A stretch of DNA of 64,000 nt, taken from the NCBI GenBank assembly GCA_018267215.1, contig JAFDYX010000027.1:45860-109859 (forward strand), read 5' to 3'. The position numbers and the translations under genes are program-made. The notes beneath the pieces were generated by a model. That model ran no database searches and had not been told where the DNA came from. It saw nothing but the letters and a program-made list of their open reading frames with translations. Below are positions 36,485 to 45,564 of this stretch, in pieces. The DNA comes from Bacteroidota bacterium. GTDB lineage: Bacteria > Bacteroidota > Bacteroidia > Cytophagales > Cyclobacteriaceae. Positions within the stretch are counted from its first letter, which is position 1. Every line of letters begins with the position of its first letter.

Positions 36485-37455
36485 TTTTTTGCAGCCGATT
36501 TTTTCTTCTCTTCTTCTAGCTTCTTCAAGTCGCGCTCTACTTTGCTCCTGCTTTTCCCCAACGGGGCAAAGAAATGTTTGGGGTTCGTGTTGATGTGTTC
36601 GGAGAGTTTATCTAAGCTGATTAACAACTTATTTAAGTTCACGTAGAGCGAGTCTTCCGTCAGCAGCCGCCCCATGGTGTTGTCTCGCTTTTTAAGTTTG
36701 CCCAGCGATTCGTTAAGCGAGGCAATGGTTAAATTTACTTTATGCAGGGTTTGATTGAGTTGCAAGCGTTTGAGAGAATCGGAAGCAATTTTTAAATTGG
36801 CAATCACGGGTTTCATCTCATCGAGCAAGGTCGCAGTTTTCTCAGCATCTGTTTTAAGGCTTACTGCCAGTTCGTCTATCCTTCCGTTAGTGGTTACCAA
36901 CGTTTTATTGAGCAGGTCGGGAGTGGTTTGAAGTTTGGTTACAATGATATCCAATTTCTTAAAAAACTGACCTAAGTCGTCCAGAGCGGTGTTAAATTTT
37001 CGCAACGTGGTTTGCAGGTCGCTGGCTACCGGCTCGGCTGTTTCTGAGAGCACATCGAACATCCCTTTGGCTACTTCTGTGATGAGCGTGTCGCCTTGTT
37101 TGAGTTTGACAGGCGACTTGCCGATTTCGAGCAGCAGATATTTACTTCCCAAAAATTCCGAATTTAAGATGGCTTTTGTATCACGGGTGAGGGTAATGTC
37201 TGCATCAATTTCCAACTCTACCAATACGCGGTTATTTTTTTGCTGCAACAACCGTGTTTTGCTAACGCGCCCCACGGCATATCCGTTGACCAATACCGGA
37301 TTAGATTTTGTCAGTTGGTTAATGTTATCATATACAGCATAGTATTTTTTTTTATGCTCAAAAAAATCTTTTCCTTTCAAAAAATTAAATCCGAGGTAAA
37401 GCAACCCCAGGGCAATGGCGGCAAATAATCCCACTTTCAATTCTTTGTTCTTCAT
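36481..37455 (-). CDS. MlaD/MCE domain protein
   Basis: This protein of 324 residues has an N-terminal helix (KVGLFAAIALGLLYLGFNFL), one MCE/MlaD domain (about 38-120, including VNGYAVGRVSKTRLL and LGSKYLLLEIGKSP), and then a long coiled coil to the end, with a Lys-rich terminus. MlaD proteins form hexamer rings anchored in the inner membrane that pass phospholipids across the periplasm. The usual partners MlaE (permease) and MlaF (ATPase) are absent here, as is common in Bacteroidota, where they lie elsewhere. Overlaps of four bases at both ends couple it to the amidase and the carboxylase. Confidence 0.9.
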   Translation of the reverse strand: MKNKELKVGLFAAIALGLLYLGFNFLKGKDFFEHKKKYYAVYDNINQLTKSNPVLVNGYAVGRVSKTRLLQQKNNRVLVELEIDADITLTRDTKAILNSEFLGSKYLLLEIGKSPVKLKQGDTLITEVAKGMFDVLSETAEPVASDLQTTLRKFNTALDDLGQFFKKLDIIVTKLQTTPDLLNKTLVTTNGRIDELAVSLKTDAEKTATLLDEMKPVIANLKIASDSLKRLQLNQTLHKVNLTIASLNESLGKLKKRDNTMGRLLTEDSLYVNLNKLLISLDKLSEHINTNPKHFFAPLGKSRSKVERDLKKLEEEKKKSAAKK

Positions 37456-38354
37456 TTATTTTTTTCGTTAGAGCCGATTGATTCCATTTCTGTTTTATAC
37501 TCTTTAAACGCATGATAAATGCCGGAGGCAATCATGTCTTGACCGCTATCGGTTATCATAAAACTTTCTTCTTTGGGATTCGATAAAAAGCCTGTTTCCA
37601 CCAACACACTGGGCATGGCCGTTCGCCAAAGCACCCAAAACCCGGCTTGTTTTACTCCGCGGCTGTAACGGCCTGTCTTTTTCTTGAATTGATCTTCTAT
37701 TTTCTGGGCAAACCGGAGGCTGCTTTCCTGAAATGCACTTTGGCTTAACGTAAAAAGGATATATGATTCGGGGCTGCCGGGATCAAAACCTTCATAACGT
37801 TCCTGGTAATTATCATCCAATAAAATAACAGAGTTTTCGCGTTTGGCCACTTCAAAGTTGCGCTGGTCTTTAGAAAGTCCCATCACAAAGGTTTCGGTGC
37901 CATAGGCGCTGGTGCCTCCTTCGGAGTTGCAATGGATACAGATAAAAAGGTCGGCCTTCACTTTATTGGCCAACACAGCCCGCTCGTCTAAGTCAACATA
38001 CCGGTCGTCTTTGCGGGTATAGATCACTTTTACATCCGGATGGTTTTTCTCGATGTAGGCGCCAAACTTGAGTGAAATCTTCAAGGCTATATCTTTTTCT
38101 TTCGATTTTTTGCCCATGTTGCCGGGGTCGCGCCCCCCGTGGCCGGGGTCTATTACTACAGTCGTAACTTTTGTTCCGTTTACCAAAAAGGTGGCAGACG
38201 AGTTTAGCAAGGTTATTGCTATGAAGAAAACCTTTAAATGGATATTCTTAGTGAACGTTGCGATGTGTTGCAGAATTAAAATAACTTTACACAAAGTTGT
38301 GAATTTTTCACAATATGCTAAAAACCTATTAACCTCGACTCTCAAACAAGGCAT
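37452..38354 (-). CDS. N-acetylmuramoyl-L-alanine amidase
   Basis: Amidase_3-fold zinc enzyme that cuts the lactyl-peptide bond of peptidoglycan. Zinc ligands and catalytic residues are visible: His in VVIDPGHGGRDPG, Glu in LDERAVLANK, His in FICIHCNSEGG, and the catalytic Glu in VLVETGFLSNPKEE. The domain fills about residues 63-285. The start is unsure. The longest frame begins at 38354, overlapping the lptD start, and gives 35 odd residues before a hydrophobic stretch (VFFIAITLLNSSATF) that looks like the signal. A non-ATG start near that stretch is likely, since the annotated ATG would leave no room for two promoters. First gene of the operon. Confidence 0.88.
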   Translation of the reverse strand: MPCLRVEVNRFLAYCEKFTTLCKVILILQHIATFTKNIHLKVFFIAITLLNSSATFLVNGTKVTTVVIDPGHGGRDPGNMGKKSKEKDIALKISLKFGAYIEKNHPDVKVIYTRKDDRYVDLDERAVLANKVKADLFICIHCNSEGGTSAYGTETFVMGLSKDQRNFEVAKRENSVILLDDNYQERYEGFDPGSPESYILFTLSQSAFQESSLRFAQKIEDQFKKKTGRYSRGVKQAGFWVLWRTAMPSVLVETGFLSNPKEESFMITDSGQDMIASGIYHAFKEYKTEMESIGSNEKNK

Positions 38355-41073
38355 GGTGTTTCGTGCTGTTATTCCATTTATCGTTGTTTTGTTGTTTTCA
38401 GGTCAGGTTTACTCCCAAAAGAATACCGGCAACAGACGAACCAGCAAAGATCAATCGCTGCCGAATGCTAAAACCAAAGCCGGTGCCGACTCCTCTAAAA
38501 TAAAAAAAGATACCACCAAAACAGTAAAAAAGGGAGACATTGAAAACACCATTGTCTATTCTGCCGATGACTCCATCATCTCAGAAATGGGCAGGAAGAT
38601 CGTGCACTTGTACGGCAATGCCAAAGTAACGTATGGTTCTATCAATCTGGATGCCGAACTGATCACCATTGACTACGAAAAATCTACCATTACCGCCAGC
38701 GGGCTGCCCGATACTACCGGAAAAGTAATTGGGTTTCCCATTTTTAAAGATGGAAATGAAAAATACGAAACGCGGGGCATGGTGTACAACTTCAAGAACA
38801 AAAAGGCGAAGATAACGGAAGTAGTAACCAAACAAGGTGAGGGTTTTTTGCATGGCGATGCGGTTTACAAAAATGCTAAAAACGATCTGCTTACACGGGT
38901 CAATGCTTATACTACCTGCGACTTGGCCGATCCGCACTACCGCATCATCTCCAGAAAGGCGAAGGCCATACCGGGCGACAAGATTGTGTCGGGGCCATTT
39001 TATATGGAGTTCAACCATGTACCTACGCCTCTGGGGTTTGCTTTTGGCATTTTCCCCTCGCAAAGAAAAAGCGCCTCGGGGATTATCGTTCCTTCCTACG
39101 GGGAGGAACAAATCAGGGGCTTCTTCCTCAAACGGGGCGGATATTATTTTGATATCAACGACTATATTAAACTGAGCCTGACGGCAGACCTCTATTCAAA
39201 GGGGTCAACTGCTCTCTACCTGAATACCAACTACATCAGCCGGTATAAATATTCGGGATCTGTAAATTTTTCGTTTAACAATAACAACTATACACAAAAT
39301 ATCGAAAGCCCCGACAAGCGGAAAGACTTCAGTTTGCAATGGAGCCACGCTCCCAAAACAAAAGGTAGTTTCCGTTTTTCCGCATCTGTCAACGCAGCCA
39401 CCAGCACCAACAACAGCAATAATTTTTTGGGCATGGGCCCTACCAACACCACTTCGATGGCCAACAGCAACGCAACGCAAAAGGCCAACTCAAATATCTC
39501 CATATCAAAAACATTTGCAGGCACCCCGTTTACCCTAGCCGCCAACTTGCGCCACAGCCAAGATTTTAAAACCAGAAGAGTTGATTTGGGCTTGCCTGAT
39601 ATCAGTTTTAACGTAAACAATGTTTATCCATTTAAAAAATCGGATGCTCGCATACTTCAAAACCTCCAGTTTAAATACACTATGAATGGCGTCAACCAGA
39701 TCAACAACGATCTGGGTATGATAGCACGTGCCAACGGCACGGTGGTAGATAGTATCGGAGCTTTTAACTTTCAGAACCTTCCCCGTTATTTTAGAAATGG
39801 AAATTCGGGTGTGCGCCACCAGATTCCGATCAGCACCTCTTTTAAGATCATGAAATTTTTGACGTTGACGACCGGAGGCACTTATAATGAACTTTGGTAC
39901 TTTCAGCGGCTCAACTGGGGAAGCGCCCCTCAAGGCCCGCTTACATTGGGCTCGCAGGCGGTGAAAATTGATACAATCCGGCAGTTTAGCCGCGAGTCAT
40001 TTTATAACCTTTCGGTAAGTATGACTACCCGCATCTATGGAATGTACCTGGCTAAAAATAAAAATGCCCATATCAGAGCCATTCGCCACATAGTTACCCC
40101 CAGCATGGGGTTTTCTTATAGCCCTGATTTCTCAGATCCTAAGTATGGTTACTATCAGCGGGTAGGCCTCACCGATGGCAACGGGCGGCCTTACACGGCA
40201 CTGCACTCCATCCACGAAGGTTTTATTTACGGCACCGCTCCAACGGGAAAAAACCAATCCATGACATTCGGCCTTGGCAATACACTAGAAATGAAAGTCA
40301 GAAAAGCATCTGACACCGTAGATCGAAAAATTTCTTTGCTGAATAACCTCTCGCTTGGCTCCAGTTATAATTTTTTAGCTGACTCTTTCAAGCTATCTCC
40401 CATCGGCATCAGTGCCAACTCAAATATTCTCAACAACAAAATCAACATCAACGTAAGCGCAACACTAGATCCCTATCAATACAGAAGCTTTCGAAACGGT
40501 GTGAACGCCCAGGATATGCCGATATACATCATCTCGCGTGTAAACCACTTAGTATGGAACACCGGAAAGTTGGGCAGGGTTACTGTGGCTAACCTGGCGC
40601 TGAGCACCAACCTCAACTCTAAAGGCCAAAAAAAAGATACGGAAACACGCGACAAAGTGGCCAAGTCAGCCTTATCTCAGGCCGACAAAAACTATCTGTT
40701 ACAAAACCCCGACACGTATGTTGACTTTACCATTCCCTGGAATGTGCGGCTGAGTTATAATATGAGTTTTAATAATTCGAATCCCAACTCCTCGCCTACT
40801 ATTACACAAGCACTTCGTTTTTCTGGCGACTTCAGCCTGAGCGAAAAATGGAAGATCACTTACAACTCAGGTTATGATTTTGTGGCCAATCAATTTACTC
40901 AAACCAACTTCAGCTTAAATCGCGATTTACACTGCTGGCAGATGTCGCTCAACTGGACTCCGTTTGGAAAATTCCAATCTTATACATTTAACATCGGCAT
41001 CAAATCTTCCTTGCTGAAGGATTTGAAACTTAACCGCACGCGCAGTTTCAGCGATTCGTGGCTGGGGTATTAA
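38353..41073 (+). CDS. lptD: LPS-assembly protein LptD (Bacteroidota type)
   Basis: LptD is the outer-membrane barrel that inserts lipopolysaccharide into the outer leaflet. I start it at the ATG at 38353, which gives a clean signal peptide (FRAVIPFIVVLLFSGQVYS) and 906 residues. The frame itself stays open to 38068, but that part overlaps the amidase antisense and is not credible. An OstA/LptA-like beta-taco domain comes first (ITIDYEKSTITASGLPDTTG, ITEVVTKQGEGFLHGDAVY). The barrel follows from about residue 230 to the end, with many alternating strands such as SVNFSFNNNNYTQN and a C-terminal SWLGY. Its partner LptE is not recognisable here. Confidence 0.9.
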   Translation: MVFRAVIPFIVVLLFSGQVYSQKNTGNRRTSKDQSLPNAKTKAGADSSKIKKDTTKTVKKGDIENTIVYSADDSIISEMGRKIVHLYGNAKVTYGSINLDAELITIDYEKSTITASGLPDTTGKVIGFPIFKDGNEKYETRGMVYNFKNKKAKITEVVTKQGEGFLHGDAVYKNAKNDLLTRVNAYTTCDLADPHYRIISRKAKAIPGDKIVSGPFYMEFNHVPTPLGFAFGIFPSQRKSASGIIVPSYGEEQIRGFFLKRGGYYFDINDYIKLSLTADLYSKGSTALYLNTNYISRYKYSGSVNFSFNNNNYTQNIESPDKRKDFSLQWSHAPKTKGSFRFSASVNAATSTNNSNNFLGMGPTNTTSMANSNATQKANSNISISKTFAGTPFTLAANLRHSQDFKTRRVDLGLPDISFNVNNVYPFKKSDARILQNLQFKYTMNGVNQINNDLGMIARANGTVVDSIGAFNFQNLPRYFRNGNSGVRHQIPISTSFKIMKFLTLTTGGTYNELWYFQRLNWGSAPQGPLTLGSQAVKIDTIRQFSRESFYNLSVSMTTRIYGMYLAKNKNAHIRAIRHIVTPSMGFSYSPDFSDPKYGYYQRVGLTDGNGRPYTALHSIHEGFIYGTAPTGKNQSMTFGLGNTLEMKVRKASDTVDRKISLLNNLSLGSSYNFLADSFKLSPIGISANSNILNNKININVSATLDPYQYRSFRNGVNAQDMPIYIISRVNHLVWNTGKLGRVTVANLALSTNLNSKGQKKDTETRDKVAKSALSQADKNYLLQNPDTYVDFTIPWNVRLSYNMSFNNSNPNSSPTITQALRFSGDFSLSEKWKITYNSGYDFVANQFTQTNFSLNRDLHCWQMSLNWTPFGKFQSYTFNIGIKSSLLKDLKLNRTRSFSDSWLGY

Positions 41074-41080
41074 GTGATGA

Positions 41081-42814
41081 TTACGAATTGAGCCATCCTT
41101 CTATCTCTGGCAGCGAAGGATTTTGCACGGTATCTAACTTCATCTTTTTCCGCATGCCCGGAATGTCGTTAAACAACTTTGAAGCTTTCATTCCTTTTAA
41201 TTGCTCAGCCGAGCGGATGCCCAGTTTTTCCAGAATAGGGAACAACTCAGCCCGGATGCCCAGCAAACCAAATTCTTTGGCCGGATCCAACTCATTTTTT
41301 TTCTCCGGCTTCATCTGCGGAAAAAATATCACATCTTGTATCGAAGGCGAGTTGGTCATAATCATGCTCAGCCTGTCTATGCCAATGCCCAAGCCTGCCG
41401 TAGGAGGCATGCCGTACTCCAGTGCGCGCAGAAAATCTTCATCTAAAGTCATGGCTTCTTCATCGCCACGCTTGCCCAGCTCCAGTTGCTCTTCAAACCG
41501 TTTGCGCTGATCTATCGGGTCGTTCAGTTCTGAAAATGAGTTGCACATTTCTTTGCGGTTGCAGATGGCTTCAAAGCGCTCTACAAGCCCGGGCTTGCTG
41601 CGGTGCTTTTTAGCCAGCGGAGACATCTCCAGCGGGTAGTCGGTAATAAAGGTAGGCTGGATTAAATTAGGTTCGCACTTCTCCCCAAAAATCTGGTCTA
41701 TCAATTTTCCTTTACCCATTGTTTCATCCATGGGTACGTGCAGTTTTTTTCCCACTTCGCGCAAGCCCTTCTCATCCATCTCAGAAATATCTATGCCTGT
41801 AAAATGCTGAATGGCCTCATACATGGTCAGGCGTTTCCACGGACGTTTGAAGTCTATCACATTCTCTCCTACCTGCACCTGCGTAGTGCCGTGCAAATCC
41901 ACAGCTACTTTTTCTACCATCTCTTCCACCAAGTCCATCATCCATTGATAATCCTTGTACGCTACATACAATTCTACCTGCGTGAACTCCGGATTATGAA
42001 ACCGCGACATGCCTTCGTTGCGGAAGTCTTTTGAAAATTCGTACACTCCGTTAAACCCGCCCACAATTAAACGTTTCAGATAAAGTTCGTTGGCAATGCG
42101 CAAGTAGAGCGTCATATCCAACGTGTTGTGGTGTGTTTTAAAAGGCTTGGCGGCAGCACCTCCATACAGCGGCTGAAGAATGGGGGTTTCCACTTCCAGA
42201 TATCCTTTCTTGTTGAGGTACTCGCGCATGGAGTTAACCAAGCGGGTGCGTTTGATGAATGCCTCGCGCACGTGCGGATTTACCACCAAATCAACATAGC
42301 GCATGCGATAGCGCTGCTCGGGGTCGGTAAAGGCATCGTGCAGGTGCGTGTTGCCTTGCTCATCTTTCGTTTCTTTGACGATCGGGAGCGGCCTCAACGA
42401 CTTAGATAAAACTGTAAAGCTTTTGGCATGAATGGATCGTTCGCCTGTTTGGGTAGTGAAGGCAAATCCGTTTACGCCAATAATATCACCTATGTCTAAC
42501 AGTTTTTTAAAAACCGTGTTGTACAAAGTTTTGTCTTCGCCCGGGCAAAGGTCATCGCGCCTGAAATAGACCTGCACACGGCCGGTTTCATCTTGCAGTT
42601 CAGCAAAGGAAGCATTGCCCATTACCCTGCGGCTCATGATGCGGCCTGCAACAGACATATCCTTTCCTTCGAGCGCTGTATAATTTGAGTGGAACTCGCT
42701 GGCGGAAATAGTTACTTCAAACAGCGGGGCCGGGTAGGGATTGATGCCGAGTTGGGTTAACTCGTCCATACTTTGCCTGCGAATGGATTCTTGCTCGCTT
42801 AAAATCATTGTCAA
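41081..42814 (-). CDS. lysS: Lysyl-tRNA synthetase, class II
   Basis: Joins lysine to tRNA-Lys in the cytoplasm. The 577 residues comprise an OB-fold anticodon-binding domain (about 50-150), then the class II core: motif 2 [18 protein letters not shown] (about 267-284) and motif 3 [11 protein letters not shown] (near 470). After the core there is a C-terminal extension of about 70 residues (from about 505: [20 protein letters not shown], ...[19 protein letters not shown]). Most bacterial LysRS, near 505 residues, lack it; this may be a Bacteroidota trait. It converges on lptD with a 7-nt gap and lies 27 nt downstream of the proline dehydrogenase gene. Confidence 0.96.
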   Translation of the reverse strand: MTMILSEQESIRRQSMDELTQLGINPYPAPLFEVTISASEFHSNYTALEGKDMSVAGRIMSRRVMGNASFAELQDETGRVQVYFRRDDLCPGEDKTLYNTVFKKLLDIGDIIGVNGFAFTTQTGERSIHAKSFTVLSKSLRPLPIVKETKDEQGNTHLHDAFTDPEQRYRMRYVDLVVNPHVREAFIKRTRLVNSMREYLNKKGYLEVETPILQPLYGGAAAKPFKTHHNTLDMTLYLRIANELYLKRLIVGGFNGVYEFSKDFRNEGMSRFHNPEFTQVELYVAYKDYQWMMDLVEEMVEKVAVDLHGTTQVQVGENVIDFKRPWKRLTMYEAIQHFTGIDISEMDEKGLREVGKKLHVPMDETMGKGKLIDQIFGEKCEPNLIQPTFITDYPLEMSPLAKKHRSKPGLVERFEAICNRKEMCNSFSELNDPIDQRKRFEEQLELGKRGDEEAMTLDEDFLRALEYGMPPTAGLGIGIDRLSMIMTNSPSIQDVIFFPQMKPEKKNELDPAKEFGLLGIRAELFPILEKLGIRSAEQLKGMKASKLFNDIPGMRKKMKLDTVQNPSLPEIEGWLNS

Positions 42815-42841
42815 AAAATGTTAAGAGCGCAAAAATACAAA

Positions 42842-44026
42842 TCAATGGCCATTCCTTCTGCGCTTCAGCTCTTTTCTGATCATCATTAGTTCGCGGCTGC
42901 TTTGGCCTGCCACAGACGTGTTCTCGGCTGCCCTTCTCAATAAATAAGGCATTACCGACTCTACCGGCCCGTAGGGTACGTACTTGGCCACATTAAAACC
43001 GGCTTTGCCCATGTTAAATGAAATGTTGTCGCTCATGCCAAGCAACTGGGCAAACCACACTCTTTCATCTTGGCGAGACATTCCTTTTTGCACAATCAGC
43101 GAAGCTAAAAACTGATTGCTGTATTCGTTGTGCGACCCGCACATAACAGCTACCCGGTGAATATTTTCTACACAAGCGGCAAGCCCATCGTTAAAGGCTT
43201 TGTCGGTTGAATCTTTATCGGGGTGAATGGGGTTGGGATAGTTCAGTTTGGCAGCTCGTTCAGCTTCTTTTTCCATGTAAGCTCCGCGCACTAATTTGGC
43301 GCCAAAAAAGTAATTGTCTTTTTCTGCCTGCGCTATCGCCTTTTTCAGGTTGCCCAGCATATCTGCCCGGTACATCTGAAAGGTGTTGAACACAATGGCT
43401 TTCTTACCATTGTATTTGCGCATCATATCATACACAAAATCATCAATCGGATTTTGGATCCAACTGTCTTCGGCATCAATCAGCACACGCACATTGTTTT
43501 CAAAAGCTGTTTTGCAAATCCGATCCACCCGGGCGAGCACGCTGCCCCAGGAAACTGACTCGGCCTCCGAAAGTTTTTCTCCGGCCTGCACTTTTTCCAG
43601 CAGCTCAAAGGCTGCCAGCCCGGTTACTTTAAAAACACTGAACGGGATAGCCGGATTGTTTTTTGCCTTCAAAATTGTTTTAATTATTTCATTGGCCGTA
43701 GCCTCGAAAACAGATTCGCTTTCTTCTCCTTCTATCGAATAATCGAGGATGGTTCCTACATGATATTGATGCAGCGATTGTATTACCCGCTCGCTTTGTT
43801 CTATTGTTTCGCCTCCGCAAAAATGTTCGAAGACGGTGCTCCGGATAATGCCCTTTACAGGCAAATGCGTAGCCAGACTAAACTTTACCAAACCGGTAGC
43901 CATAGAAGAAACCATCGGATTGTTGACCAGCGAAAAAATAAAATTTGCTTTTTTTAACTGGCGGTCGCTTTTATAACGGAAAGCTACTTCCGTATCATCA
44001 AACGGAATTTTCAAATCTTCATTCAT
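42842..44026 (-). CDS. Proline dehydrogenase (monofunctional)
   Basis: FAD enzyme that oxidises proline to pyrroline-5-carboxylate and feeds the respiratory chain. About 394 residues from the ATG at 44026; a GTG seven codons earlier (44047) is possible but gives no useful extra sequence. Motifs of the beta/alpha barrel are seen: NTFQMYRADMLGNLK, FGAKLVRGAYMEKEAERA (FAD/proline contact, about 255-272) and YVPYGPVESVMPYLLRRAAE near 360. It lacks the aldehyde dehydrogenase half of bifunctional PutA, so the second step must be done by an enzyme outside the window. It is divergent from aroB. Confidence 0.93.
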   Translation of the reverse strand: MNEDLKIPFDDTEVAFRYKSDRQLKKANFIFSLVNNPMVSSMATGLVKFSLATHLPVKGIIRSTVFEHFCGGETIEQSERVIQSLHQYHVGTILDYSIEGEESESVFEATANEIIKTILKAKNNPAIPFSVFKVTGLAAFELLEKVQAGEKLSEAESVSWGSVLARVDRICKTAFENNVRVLIDAEDSWIQNPIDDFVYDMMRKYNGKKAIVFNTFQMYRADMLGNLKKAIAQAEKDNYFFGAKLVRGAYMEKEAERAAKLNYPNPIHPDKDSTDKAFNDGLAACVENIHRVAVMCGSHNEYSNQFLASLIVQKGMSRQDERVWFAQLLGMSDNISFNMGKAGFNVAKYVPYGPVESVMPYLLRRAAENTSVAGQSSRELMMIRKELKRRRNGH

Positions 44027-44047
44027 GCGTATCTGATTTTGGCGCAC

Positions 44048-44260
44048 AAATATAAGTTGTATTTAGAACCCCACCTCAATATGATTTTTATGATTTTTCT
44101 TAGTGTTGGGTTATTCGGGTAGATGACGGAATTGTTGATTTTACAACAAGTGGTAGTCCTACCCAAAGCAGGCACAGATACTTGCGTTTAGTATTTTCAT
44201 TGCCGCGCTTCCAACCGTATATTTGGGCTCACACATTTACTGTAACCACAGCCGCCTGCC
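44048..44260. other. Divergent intergenic region
   Basis: This 213-nt gap lies between proline dehydrogenase and aroB. It must carry both promoters, but I find no clean TAnnTTTG element and no RNA gene or strong hairpin. Confidence 0.4.
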
Positions 44261-45292
44261 ATGAATAGAGAAGACAACGTACTCTTTTGCACCCTGCCAG
44301 AACTGAATGAAAGATTGCGCACTCTTCCGGTTCAAAAAATTGCAGTGTTGGCAGACACTAATACGGTTGCGCATTGCTACCCGTTGGTAAAAAACGGATT
44401 GCCCGCACACCAGCTTATCTCTATTCCTGCCGGAGAGGAACATAAAACAATTGCTACCTGCGGGCTGATCTGGGAAAAATTCACTGACTTAAAATTAGAC
44501 CGCCATGCGTTGGTCATCGTTGTGGGCGGAGGTGTGCTGGGCGACATGGGTGGTTTTTGTGCGGCCACTTTCAAACGCGGCATAGACTTCATCTTAGTTC
44601 CCACCACACTCTTGGCACAGGTAGATGCCAGCGTGGGCGGCAAACTGGGCGTTGATTTCATGAACTACAAAAATCAAATCGGGGTATTCTGCCCGCCAAA
44701 GGTCACGCTGATCTGTTCTGACTTTTTAAAAACATTGCCCGAGCGCGAACTGCGCAGCGGCTTTGCCGAAGTCATTAAACATTGCCTGATCAGCGATGCT
44801 GCTATGTGGCAAACTATCCGATCAAAAAAATTACTCAACCAAGACTGGAAAGCGCTGGCCAGCCACTCGGTAGCCTTCAAAAAGACTGTAACCGATACCG
44901 ACCCTACCGAAAGCGGACTTCGCAAAATCCTCAACTTCGGCCACACCATCGGCCACGCGCTGGAAAGCTACTTCTTCACACATGGCAACCGGATATTTCA
45001 TGGCGAAGCCATTGCCATGGGCATCATCATGGAATCATTTATCGCCCGCCAGCGGGGGCTGCTCTCAGAACATGAACTGACTGAAGCTTCGGATTACCTC
45101 ATCAGCGTATTCCCAAAAGAAATCGCTGACTGGAATACCGAAAAAGTCATTCAATTAATCTATCAGGATAAAAAAAATAAAGGAGATAAGATATTAATGG
45201 CCTTGCCGGATGGAATAGGCCATGCCCGGTGGGATATAGAAATCAATGAAAAAGAAATCCGTCAGTCTTTTGATTACTACCGTTCTCTTTAA
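44261..45292 (+). CDS. aroB: 3-dehydroquinate synthase
   Basis: Second step of the shikimate pathway: turns DAHP into 3-dehydroquinate, using NAD+ and a metal. The 343-residue protein has the NAD-binding block VIVVGGGVLGDMGGFCAATF (about 86-105), ILVPTTLLAQVDASVGGKLG, the metal site with Glu in SGFAEVIKHCLI, His in NFGHTIGHALES and His in HGEAIAMG. The ATG start gives MNREDNVLFCTLPELNERL. Its stop overlaps that of a small antisense gene in a TTAA. It forms a shikimate pair with aroA, which follows after the small gene. Confidence 0.96.
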   Translation: MNREDNVLFCTLPELNERLRTLPVQKIAVLADTNTVAHCYPLVKNGLPAHQLISIPAGEEHKTIATCGLIWEKFTDLKLDRHALVIVVGGGVLGDMGGFCAATFKRGIDFILVPTTLLAQVDASVGGKLGVDFMNYKNQIGVFCPPKVTLICSDFLKTLPERELRSGFAEVIKHCLISDAAMWQTIRSKKLLNQDWKALASHSVAFKKTVTDTDPTESGLRKILNFGHTIGHALESYFFTHGNRIFHGEAIAMGIIMESFIARQRGLLSEHELTEASDYLISVFPKEIADWNTEKVIQLIYQDKKNKGDKILMALPDGIGHARWDIEINEKEIRQSFDYYRSL

Positions 45293-45480
45293 ACGTAGTG
45301 TACGTCTTGATCGGTTGACTCCGGCTCTTCTTTTCCCTTGAAAGCTTTTTTGATCCGATCGGCACCTTTGGCAACAAACTCCTTTGTTTTCTGTTTGCGG
45401 TCACCGGTTAACAGCCACGCTGCCAACAATGCCCCGCCTGCCAGGCCCAATCCAATCGCTATCTTTTTGTTGGTGTTCAT
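45289..45480 (-). CDS. Small membrane protein, YtxH-like
   Basis: The product has 63 residues: a single hydrophobic helix near the start (KIAIGLGLAGGALLAAWLL) followed by a basic amphipathic tail (DRKQKTKEFVAKGADRIKKA) and an acidic end. This is the build of YtxH-type small envelope proteins, but the match is by shape only. It is inserted antisense between aroB and aroA. Confidence 0.6.
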   Translation of the reverse strand: MNTNKKIAIGLGLAGGALLAAWLLTGDRKQKTKEFVAKGADRIKKAFKGKEEPESTDQDVHYV

Positions 45481-45564
45481 ACTTACTTAAACTTCATTTC
45501 AAAATAAATAGTTTCATTGCAACAGGAAAAACAAATCAAAAAAATTATTTTTCCAAAAAAAATT

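Noticed and set aside
35591-36646. Long ORF (351 codons) on the plus strand
   Set aside because: Antisense to the carboxylase and MlaD genes, which have clear motifs; this is a shadow frame.
44048-44260. tRNA or riboswitch upstream of aroB
   Set aside because: No cloverleaf or known aptamer core could be built.
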